Positions 58,501 through 60,000 of a DNA stretch of 60,000 bases are shown here, piece after piece. Within the stretch, counting starts at the first letter, position 1. Each line of letters begins with the position of its first letter. The DNA comes from Symsagittifera roscoffensis (Eukaryota; Xenacoelomorpha; Acoela; Convolutidae). The notes beneath the pieces are model-generated. The model was not told where the DNA came from, ran no database searches, and was given only the letters and a program-made list of their open reading frames with translations. The stretch is from the NCBI RefSeq assembly GCF_963678635.1, contig NC_087071.1, forward strand, positions 44,071,095 through 44,131,094, given 5' to 3'. A program made the position numbers and the translations under genes.

Positions 58501-59633
58501 ATACTGGTTGTCCAATCACAAATCAGGTTTTTAATGTCAAGCCGTATAATTTATGCATTTCATTAATGTAATTTTCTTTTCGAATGAATGTTTAAAATTT
58601 AACGTACAGTAAAAATTTTGGCTCTTTTTCCTTTTCCCCCGCCTTGCATCAACATCAATTTTATGGTGTGAAGAGGATTTTTACAAGTTTATTTATCAGG
58701 CCCGGATTTTCTCGAGGGGGGGGGGGGGCGGAATTTCAAAAACATTTTGAAAATTTTGTCGACTTTTTTTTTCTAGGATGACCAAATTCGATAAATATTT
58801 CTGCACCTCAGGCAAATTTCTGAAAAAAAGGTCAAAAAAGGCGTTTTTAGGCACTTTTTGGAAAATTTCGACCAAAAAATTGCGTTCGCAGAGGGTTCGG
58901 CAGAGGGTCGAATCCCTGAGGGGAAAGAGCGTCCTCCCCCCTAAATCCGCTACTGTTATTTATGAAGACCAAGTATATTTGGTTTGTTATGGCCTAATTA
59001 GTTTGCATGTCAATTTGCATAACAATCGGTTGGTGGGAAAAGTATTTTTAGTTGTAAAAAGTTGCAGGTGGGGTAAAGGAAAAATGGCCAAAATTTTGAT
59101 CAGTTCTTTAATCATATAATTTTTCCTTCATGTGTAACTTCCTTCTGAGCAAAAAAAATGTTGTTGGCGCAGTTCTATTGTCTAAATTCACAAAGAGTCA
59201 TCGTCCAATTTCTGAAGGTTACGGTCGTCCAATTTCCTAGGCCCCGCTAAATTTGCTTGTGGGAAGGGCAACCAGTAGAAGATCCTAGAGCCTAATTATC
59301 TCGTGCTAAAATTATTTACAATCCGCAAATGCGAATAAACAGTTTACTAATAAAAATTTAACAGTCGAGGGGTGTTTTTGTTTTATATTTTTTAAGCTTT
59401 TTTACTACTAACCAATCATACGAATCATATAAATAACTAATATTTAGACTTATCACAGTAAATTCTTTTTTTTACAACCAATATTTGTTCAGACTATGAT
59501 GAGTGTGCTGATGAGAATATGTGTGGGGGTGTTGAAATGGGAACATGTATTAACACTGAGCCAAACTATACATGTGAGTGCAAGGAGGGGACAGAGTTGC
59601 AGATAGTCTCAGCAGTTGAACAGACTTGTGCAG
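30129..59633 (+). CDS. Secreted EGF-repeat protein, 5' seven exons
   Basis: The exons are 30129-30278, 30837-30952, 31430-31560, 44295-44456, 46807-46941, 47517-47693 and 59493-59633, joined by GT-AG introns with agreeing phases. The start ATG has A at -3 and opens a signal peptide (MKIFFVYHIFFFIYLNSFVFG). About 110 residues with seven Cys follow that I cannot place in a family, then four six-Cys EGF-like modules, one per exon, all phase 1. Modules 2-4 begin D-x-D-E-C, the calcium-binding type, and modules 3 and 4 carry the C-x-N-x4-[FY]-x-C hydroxylation signature. The protein should be extracellular, of fibulin or fibrillin-like style, but the orthologue is not identified. The gene continues beyond the window. 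Introns 3 and 6 are 12-13 kb because E2 and E3 sit in them. Confidence 0.8.
30837..30952 (+). CDS. EGF-type gene exon 2
   Basis: The acceptor TCTATTAG precedes GTTCCTCGTG and the donor is CTCAG|GTATTA. It codes VGVSLEQCVDNMEAFKWELG and MFCPSSHFCGLGIDL. Phase 0 in, phase 2 out. Its base composition contrasts with the AT-rich introns. The domain is not recognised. Confidence 0.75.
31430..31560 (+). CDS. EGF-type gene exon 3
   Basis: The acceptor AATTTCCAG precedes CGTCCGGTATG and the donor is CAGAG|GTAAAA. It codes RYDMRLAQEFEPLWETCFML and EEQFSCQAVRSLLYES. Phase 2 in, phase 1 out, which suits the following EGF exons. Confidence 0.78.
31561..31697. other. EGF-gene intron 3 sequence before E2
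   Basis: AT-rich with no feature; the last four bases CTTT (31694-31697) are the left target duplication of E2, repeated at 43493-43496. Confidence 0.7.
31698..32107 (+). repeat. E2 5' LTR
   Basis: TGGAACCTGATC...CTTAACTCA, 410 bp. It contains an internal palindrome CTGAAATTACTTGTAATTTC. About five substitutions separate it from 43083-43492, roughly 98.8% identity by eye. Confidence 0.92.
32108..33346 (+). other. E2 leader region without a sizeable gene
   Basis: TGGTGCGACC at 32110-32119, two bases after the LTR, is the likely primer-binding site. The only frame starting near it runs from ATG 32222 to 32428 (68 codons, basic, RRPRTRDD) and could be the remnant of a Gag start or a small leader protein. 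Two ATCAAGG(C/T)CTATCCTTGGATC-like hairpin units lie near 32745-32830. The position normally used by gag-PR-RT-RH is only 1.2 kb long. Confidence 0.5.
33347..34513 (+). CDS. E2 integrase, 388 aa, catalytic triad intact
   Basis: Integrase inserts the reverse-transcribed DNA into the host genome. The N-terminal zinc site is visible as H31, H38, C65 and C68. The core has D103-X59-D163-X35-E199 (FDTKGP, LPDNGTEF, GLVEGMNR), the D,D-35-E arrangement of LTR elements. The C-terminal part ends with a KGPYQI segment, as in the GPY/F module. It starts from its own ATG rather than as the end of a pol frame, and stops at 34511 just after that module. An open frame on the same strand continues to 34844 with charged, Lys/Gln-rich codons, probably the original tail after a frameshift. 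Confidence 0.92.
   Translation: MSFKNLGNKQTTVLHNCEIDNKKYDLVITPHTQNIKGHSGSEKTYSNFIQNFYFPNAPIWIKVLCNDCRVCQLNKRYPNQKQIAQKQDFKGQSLYFNHRISFDTKGPISPSSEGNSYIMVIVDAFTHYVALNPVPHCNAYYAYTTLYEHWIAKFGLPEILLPDNGTEFLNNEIITLCHLYNIEHKPRTSHAPWTNGLVEGMNRSLQEYLRCIINGNDTRYTEWSADVKLFPLAYNSQITTTLGMSPYEMVFNQKPRKLIMFTANSHKNAQGHCQPNKDSICYDLPLHTHDEDRFHHPQILKLASGTHTEWILNRDKKHNEIYQKVTKKLLQRQNINEQINSRFTPASELKIGTFVLIPNFNTQKGISKKLQPLRKGPYQITAKPTDVT
34514..34844 (+). pseudogene. Probable former tail of the E2 integrase
   Basis: In another frame, after a stop in the Int frame, about 98 codons from near 34551 read NNLLPYYPKEYALCELTQL and then Lys/Gln/Asn-rich sequence to TGA at 34844. Such hydrophilic tails are common after the GPY/F module. 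Inferred from position and composition only. Confidence 0.4.
34845..35523 (+). other. E2 non-coding spacer
   Basis: A/C-rich with no frame of note. AATTTAGCCTAAAGTA-like words occur twice near 35278-35326. Confidence 0.6.
35524..35751 (+). CDS. E2 small membrane ORF 1, 75 aa
   Basis: From ATG 35524 (MLFSRSVN) two hydrophobic segments follow, about residues 9-30 and 33-56 (FVIILIIFCNIFLIFYSIF), then a short polar tail. It resembles a two-pass membrane protein of viroporin size. No family is recognised. Its TAA is directly followed by the ATG of the next ORF (TAAATG), a spacing that suggests coupled translation. Confidence 0.5.
   Translation: MLFSRSVNIIFNIFINFLTIFKLLFIFLFDTFEAFVIILIIFCNIFLIFYSIFEIYLQLSQAIDHIHRYENPKII
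35752..35922 (+). CDS. E2 small membrane ORF 2, 56 aa
   Basis: It starts one base after the previous stop (ATG 35752) and ends at TAA 35920-35922. Two hydrophobic segments (IFLLFVIFITFLSSLILTI and AVITLALATILLILF) are separated by a basic CKCIKK turn, with a basic end SRRILQ. Again a two-pass hairpin topology. Function unknown. Confidence 0.5.
   Translation: MIRTIFSRTDIFLLFVIFITFLSSLILTICKCIKKAVITLALATILLILFSRRILQ
35907..37067 (+). CDS. E2 Pro/Ser/Thr-rich protein of unknown function
   Basis: The frame is open from 35907 (after TAG at 35904) to TAA 37065-37067, about 386 codons, but I find no ATG in its first ~90 codons. It may be reached by splicing, frameshift from the overlapping membrane ORF, or a non-ATG start. 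About residues 30-260 are low-complexity Pro/Ser/Thr/Gln-rich with repeated TP and SP pairs. The last ~100 residues are more regular (RLHNWALNRLQYRQDI, VIYKYDRYTKKTIGYM). A surface, matrix or regulatory role cannot be decided. Confidence 0.45.
   Translation, partial: KNTTININFFTKKKSIKKPSKIANQQSHSQSSPTTSQENPTPPTTTQNPQTSTRISFQDNPYTFEERHARLSEPLEPVQRQAPLSEPTYNLFPTLPQELSRIRNISQNQNTVEIIRQIIHPRRNRNFQTPRVHFDIPQSPSPSTPENPISILPETPTLLSQRSTSCIPSDYLSSTPTSEQIRENPFNPPNQTSRLPYWTTQSFTQGEPNLINDPIDISTDTTTSSSLPETLSLPSTPSISQISPTPFPFNFPNNLDARYREQSSTSIPLRLDWNTFTAPPPLFGQHPERNRLHNWALNRLQYRQDIHEDIRDHNIQTLQQNSLQLKFEITVKLNNIAQHPYPLNPPNITAQSLPPPFITTEVIYKYDRYTKKTIGYMTFYNPYSGL
37113..37385 (+). pseudogene. N-terminal part of the E2 envelope-like glycoprotein, before an in-frame stop
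   Basis: About 90 codons including HYDCEENEQ and YAINQVSQCE, which resemble the start of the ectodomain in class III glycoproteins of chuvirus type carried by some invertebrate LTR elements (recognised from memory of the pattern, not by search). TAA at 37383-37385 interrupts the frame, which continues open afterwards. A signal-peptide-like leader (MYKLKILIFLQLLFANN) starts at 37073 in a different frame, so a second lesion lies between 37125 and 37170. Confidence 0.55.
37386..39692 (+). CDS. env: E2 envelope-like class III glycoprotein, main part
   Basis: The frame is open from 37386 (first ATG 37737, 651 codons from there) to TGA 39690-39692. The ectodomain has spaced Cys and motifs such as ATIVWFPEDTC, LCELERTQIL, NILWFYTC and KRCYKRIPIFY, then LTPYPTLMQS. 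Counted from ATG 37737, a hydrophobic segment at about 479-508 (YYILEKLTILYAMFNFIGFL) is the likely membrane anchor, with a second at 522-543. A ~100-residue tail with Pro-rich stretches follows. The pattern fits the fusion glycoproteins shared by chuviruses and some metazoan LTR elements. It should sit on the cell or particle surface if made. The upstream in-frame TAA means that it is either dead or needs readthrough. Confidence 0.65.
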   Translation, partial: NGNKNRLDHESFYQSNIERLLHLNPDGCKNELLRLNITRNKNTDRKIVYFQVFADSVHQAELERYQGHIKLDEKYPYNGAQGRLTYDIHDKHWIQHIGINNPSNCKADTKNKGYQEIMFFDWKIQLEKTQLTRDLSDNTMIYQGIRLPCKNDQGFCDPTTRTQATIVWFPEDTCTTFQVAKIHARMIKFHEKYFIQSIPYEQVNPSRKQSTDFRNIHNIENKLTRFQIYQETELACKYRNPLHKTQYSEILVEYEKGFDMTTGKIKIDPYATGHPLNERTSHIPVNFQKSNGQPGGHLKPHDTRSTRLQELSLMNNSYFGTIHYDIHLDMKLDYTISRIFQEMSLSELETLHQLCELERTQILQSLALAVLKIPYVGYLLSGNRSNFLDYEGNILWFYTCTKKVSLLYVFEDKRCYKRIPIFYKNKVHFVDTLSRRTYFWDTAIPCGSENSHNVVQLNPDEDKYYLLTPYPTLMQSLKKFSPESIRAIARNPNIDLQSIGIYSKSDIQHHIRTQQFQELLTQMDTIQRQSIDQNLRKLAETAGFADIYTQDYSGYFKDIKDYIYLNGEKYRPQDISPINIFSFVTLKKEILDFLGWPYYILEKLTILYAMFNFIGFLFSLLKGIYNTCAIHTQVNRQASVARILFAGFFGIFSSSINKILLDAQIKEYNTKKATRQNTYDEEHNKVEVTPTAPQLPPLPHNHSLSLVPRNFRNLAITHNPNFRPNISQSPIQHIMTHHSQDENTYEQIIEQPHTTAFQSQNNKFFSPR
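39689..41392 (+). CDS. E2 accessory ORF, 567 aa, unknown function
   Basis: The ATG overlaps the envelope stop (ATGA at 39689-39692), a termination-reinitiation type of junction. About the first 190 residues are Ser/Pro/Thr/Asn-rich and look disordered. A basic patch (RAYRTFKRKF) follows, then a ~350-residue part rich in Phe, Tyr, His and Thr that looks folded, with few Gly and few Cys and no membrane segment. I recognise no domain. The intact length in a unit that has lost RT is striking. Candidates are a structural protein that stands in for Gag, or a regulator. Confidence 0.55.
   Translation: MSRQLGSLHRSNSHPTNLNTPITIIPLFAFPPPDFPTSNITSSMNSDTNSDISVLYSISQLNNPNIETPDEFADAEPSPSNNFQTNSSVFSKPPFQPIPPNYPLPSISTPSYASQVTPTYSSFHSDRSSNSPDIPQISQELDNFITLQQQLLHPNTLTINQISSTIESSNPPTPTPSSAYTASLAQSPTSTESSNSTNRAYRTFKRKFSNHPFPIKPGTAREYINHPHHTNTKDFLAITLPSFPQYTLNTPHDTNDTCSFVDEHVLMPTLHWTTYYLFTNPLCLPLSNTHNDIERNKDMLYRLTTPLTHRQFTYTGYKKSPKTFTAPRANEFTLKYYDHNIIRTNQDQFLDDDRFANPQLTEKFFIKTPYVFTLNIFDRKYDHIISEALTDMQAYESFKEEFQLFSLTFHFLAPHERDLHCSHDIMLRTKQTHTYTYYRFIQNHFDLHTPSRQPHHRFQFLNSKYTSPFFLNFTYCIKDTKLHGILRNYDPITQMYIFCPITKTFNAEESRPFLIPHEFIQPIEIPILEFIHNTKYNHKIYNLIQNTPYEFAVGTEELKTIKALQLL
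41393..43082 (+). other. E2 3' non-coding region
   Basis: No frame of note over 1.7 kb. GTAAGT-like sites near 41500 and several AG acceptors exist, so spliced messages are possible. A minus-strand A-box-like GTAGCGCGGTGGGTTAGGC (42380-42400) hints at a tRNA-derived sequence. No strong purine tract precedes the 3' LTR. Confidence 0.5.
43083..43492 (+). repeat. E2 3' LTR
   Basis: 410 bp, the same ends as the 5' LTR, followed by the duplicated CTTT (43493-43496). Confidence 0.92.
43493..44294. other. Rest of EGF-gene intron 3
   Basis: No gene. At about 44046-44122 there is a tRNA-like relic: TGTAGTGATGGTGCC, a GCAAT/ATTGC stem, then a perfect B box GCGTTCGAATCGC; the acceptor stem does not close. 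Confidence 0.5.
44295..44456 (+). CDS. EGF-type gene exon 4, EGF-like module 1
   Basis: The acceptor TGCACTAG precedes TGGCGGAG and the donor is AAAG|GTAGAC. Six Cys: TCLSHGLDFC, GCEDVEGGSVCKGC and a last C after a 15-residue loop. It lacks the D-x-D-E start of the other modules. Phase 1 in and out. Confidence 0.75.
45047..45209 (+). CDS. Possible terminal exon of an unidentified gene
   Basis: After a good acceptor (ACATACTGCAG) the frame with one leading base reads SKRFLVRLIARKCKLNKQIE and then MKLEVFRLMNCIYAKRDKTA to TAA at 45207. The composition is protein-like, with a heptad-like helix. Its phase does not match the flanking EGF-gene exon 4 (phase 1), so it is not an alternative end of that gene in this reading. 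It may be a nested gene, a relic or chance. Confidence 0.35.
45558..45764. mobile_element. MITE with TTGGCTCTTTTTCC ends
   Basis: Inverted ends of about 28 bp (TTGGCTCTTTTTCCTT, then a C run and ACCT) and a 4-bp flanking duplication TATC. A copy in inverse orientation lies at 58618-59091. No coding capacity. Confidence 0.75.
46399..46544. repeat. Perfect 146-bp palindrome with a (TA)n centre
   Basis: Arms ATTGTTCAAGTTTGCTTCTA... and the exact reverse complement enclose about 58 bases of alternating TA. The whole can form one hairpin without mismatch. Confidence 0.85.
46546..46787 (+). repeat. hAT-like element family, 3' part
   Basis: From TTTTTGGAAAATTTTGACC to AATCCGCCCCTG, with GGGTCGGCAGGGGGTCGAAT as in 12460-13326. 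The 5' end is replaced by the palindrome. It ends 19 bases before EGF-gene exon 5. Confidence 0.7.
46807..46941 (+). CDS. EGF-type gene exon 5, EGF-like module 2
   Basis: The acceptor TTTTTTGCAG precedes ATATTGACGAATGTG and the donor is CGAGG|GTTAGT. DIDECAAEIC starts the module, and YYCQCQEGFQF and a last Cys complete the six. Phase 1 in and out. Confidence 0.85.
47310..47505 (+). repeat. Repeat family R, copy 8
   Basis: It has TTTTGGGTTAGTTTTATGC, ATAAATTGTTCTTGAG, CTTCAAGGCCATTCATTTTT and the tail CAACTGTCTGTTGTTGGCTA. It ends about ten bases before the acceptor of exon 6. Confidence 0.7.
47517..47693 (+). CDS. EGF-type gene exon 6, EGF-like module 3
   Basis: The acceptor TTTTTTTCAG precedes ACATCGACGAATGC and the donor is CCAAG|GTCAGC. 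DIDECEGNSDIC opens the module and GQCVNTEGSFVCDCAEGFQF carries the Asn hydroxylation signature. A ~15-residue insertion (YNVPAAGNEPAASVSR) lengthens the loop between Cys 2 and 3. Phase 1 in and out. Confidence 0.88.
50090..50353 (-). CDS. Possible coding segment on the opposite strand
   Basis: The minus strand reads DNLNVTVYPSKDVSCYDYVD, then KYSPGAKRNVRLGVTSFQKS and SMYELKELSETPSAF before a stop. The composition is unusually protein-like for this AT-rich intron. No acceptor AG is seen at its start, so the exon limit is unclear. Could be the end of a nested gene or a relic. Confidence 0.3.
   Translation of the reverse strand: MKKKLDNLNVTVYPSKDVSCYDYVDLQKYSPGAKRNVRLGVTSFQKSCGMFFFIKLYLLCNGPRLNYQLINLSMYELKELSETPSAF
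50757..50868 (-). CDS. Possible coding segment on the opposite strand, upstream of the previous one
   Basis: From an ATG at 50868 the minus strand reads MIHSVYWFNDDEGAKIDENQ and EEQPWATCNPYFSDQLR up to a GGGTGGGA donor-like site. It lies about 400 bases upstream of 50353 on the same strand; joining the two is not proven. Confidence 0.3.
51037..51272 (-). repeat. E3 3' LTR
   Basis: 236 bp, preceded on the minus strand by the purine tract AAGGGGGAA. It lacks about 40 bases that the 5' LTR has. Confidence 0.9.
51405..52208 (-). pseudogene. E3 Pol tail remnant
   Basis: A 267-codon open piece, Lys/Ser/Thr/Pro-rich, with SRRSTRNRQSALSNAFGNAI, the counterpart of the [16 protein letters not shown] motif in the E1 tail. 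It shows that the long disordered C-terminus is a family trait. Confidence 0.65.
52794..53445 (-). pseudogene. E3 integrase remnant
   Basis: Two pieces in different frames (53445-53086 and 53072-52794). The first holds the zinc-site Cys pair (CRHC) and the first Asp in VQLDFAGP; the second holds RCDQAQ (second Asp) and GVVERMIQTLKRRL (Glu). Confidence 0.85.
54592..54825 (-). pseudogene. E3 RNase H end and linker remnant
   Basis: MGLIDYMSQNPAG and EYDEEFVVASINAF match [12 protein letters not shown] and [12 protein letters not shown] of E1. A broken RNase H core with the GLGAA-like region lies at about 55200-54830. Confidence 0.75.
55203..56245 (-). pseudogene. E3 reverse transcriptase remnant
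   Basis: Three pieces (56245-55961, 55936-55499, 55478-55203). They contain KGRRIPIYLQEQVV, KLDLRYAY (first catalytic Asp), YAYLDDILVV (the YLDD box) and the connection part ECKEIEWLGFKI-like. A stop and a frame change break it. Confidence 0.88.
56302..57285 (-). pseudogene. E3 Gag C-terminus, zinc knuckles and protease remnant
   Basis: A 327-codon piece. CAKCAKRGHFAKVC is a CX2CX4HX4C knuckle, preceded by a longer Cys/His module as in E1. The protease motif reads ADSGTPMSF. Gly/Arg/Asn-rich sequence lies before the knuckles. Confidence 0.85.
57419..57823 (-). pseudogene. E3 Gag N-terminus
   Basis: MAQPSGYSKSPLNINPFWEK opens the frame, like MAQPAGF in E1. The ATG again uses the last LTR base and the primer site TGGCGCAGCC. 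The frame ends at 57419 and resumes in another frame. Confidence 0.85.
57823..58098 (-). repeat. E3 5' LTR
   Basis: 276 bp with the same ends as 51037-51272. It holds an extra ~40 bases around AAGCTAACGCGGAGCGAG. Primer site TGGCGCAGCC follows directly on the minus strand. Confidence 0.9.
58099..58617. other. EGF-gene intron 6 after E3
   Basis: AT-rich, no feature recognised. Confidence 0.6.
58618..59091. mobile_element. MITE of the TTGGCTCTTTTTCC family, interrupted
   Basis: Ends TTGGCTCTTTTTCCTTTTCC and GGAAAAATGGCCAA, with the 4-bp duplication AATT on both sides. Its inner part matches the reverse of 45558-45764 (TGGCCTAAT...CAATCGG). It is split by an hAT-like element at 58697-58955. 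Confidence 0.75.
58697..58955 (+). mobile_element. hAT-like non-autonomous element nested in a MITE
   Basis: 259 bp, from CAGGCCCGGATTTTCTCGAG to CTAAATCCGCTACTG, with a perfect 8-bp duplication TTATTTAT (58689-58696 and 58956-58963). It is the most complete copy of the family without cargo. Confidence 0.8.
59092..59492. other. End of EGF-gene intron 6
   Basis: No gene. A repeated CGTCCAATTTC word occurs at about 59200-59240. Confidence 0.55.
59493..59633 (+). CDS. EGF-type gene exon 7, EGF-like module 4
   Basis: The acceptor TTTGTTCAG precedes ACTATGATGAGTGTG and the donor is GCAG|GTATGA. DYDECADENMC opens it, GTCINTEPNYTCEC carries the hydroxylation signature, and the sixth Cys is in EQTCAG. 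Phase 1 in and out, so further modules are expected beyond the window. Confidence 0.87.
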
Positions 59634-59794
59634 GTATGAGAAACAGGATTTGAACTTTTGCCGTATCAGCATTTAGTTTTTTGTCTTTTGTGAAACATAA
59701 ATTTCAGAATGGATTTTAGAAAATGTCTAATTATTTCGCAGGATTTATTTGAAAAAGAAATGAAGTCATCCATTCGCTGGATAGGTCTGGATCA

Positions 59795-59835
59795 GTATTT
59801 TCGCGAATGTGCGGCTTAAATATATGAAGTATTGG
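59795..59835 (+). pseudogene. Possible relic of an EGF exon
   Basis: After a CAG, GCGAATGTGCGGCTTAAATA nearly repeats the start of exon 5 (ACGAATGTGCGGCTGAAATA) but has TAA in the DEC frame. The match fades after about 40 bases. Confidence 0.35.
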
Positions 59836-60000
59836 CACCAAATCTTCCTTAGAGAACATTCAGATTCACGCAGCTTTTATGTTAAGGGTCTTGAATGCTT
59901 ACCTCTCAGAATACTCTGCTGATTTTGATTTTCATAAATGTAATCATGAATCCATTTTTTTTAAATTGAAATCTTGCTAGAATCTTGCAATGATTGTCTT

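Overview
The window is animal nuclear DNA. It is AT-rich, its genes are split by GT-AG introns, and it holds eukaryotic tRNA genes and several families of LTR retrotransposons, hAT-like and MITE-like elements. Nothing in it is bacterial. The lineage cannot be fixed from this sequence. A marine invertebrate is plausible from the mix of Ty3-type elements, a class III-like envelope and a Polinton polymerase relic, but that is only an inference.

Two host genes lie on the + strand. The first is the 3' part of UDP-glucose 6-dehydrogenase (UGDH): six exons between 10224 and 24680 coding the last ~260 residues, including the catalytic cysteine motif and the stop codon. The exons for the first ~220 residues are not visible and should lie to the left of the window. 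The second starts at 30129 with a signal peptide and runs off the right end. It codes a secreted protein with an unrecognised Cys-containing N-terminal part followed by EGF-like repeats; seven exons are found, with all EGF exons in phase 1. Two divergent tRNA-Ala genes (UGC on -, AGC on +) sit in a UGDH intron, the second only 36 bases before an exon.

Four LTR elements account for most of the rest. E0 (1-3688, -) is a decayed copy with an integrase relic. E1 (16727-23912, +) is an apparently intact Ty3-type element in the last UGDH intron, with identical 259-bp LTRs, a GCCTT target duplication and one 2185-codon gag-pol frame. E2 (31698-43492, +) fills EGF-gene intron 3. It has 410-bp LTRs that are ~99% identical, an integrase with an intact D,D-35-E, no visible gag, protease, reverse transcriptase or RNase H, two tandem tiny membrane ORFs, a Pro/Ser/Thr-rich frame, an envelope-like glycoprotein of apparent class III type and an overlapping 567-aa ORF of unknown function. 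E3 (51037-58098, -) is a frameshifted relative of E1 in EGF-gene intron 6. E2 is the best candidate here for an undescribed system: an LTR-bounded, envelope-bearing unit that must take its Gag and RT from elsewhere, if it is active at all.

Smaller repeats include an hAT-like element (8-bp duplication) carrying a Polinton-type DNA polymerase fragment, a MITE with another hAT-like element nested in it, a perfect 146-bp palindrome, foldback elements, and a family of ~200-500-bp repeats (family R) whose eight recognised copies all point the same way. A single-exon 220-aa ORF at 7326-7988 (-) and a few possible coding exons (45047-45209 +, 50090-50353 - and 50757-50868 -) are unidentified.
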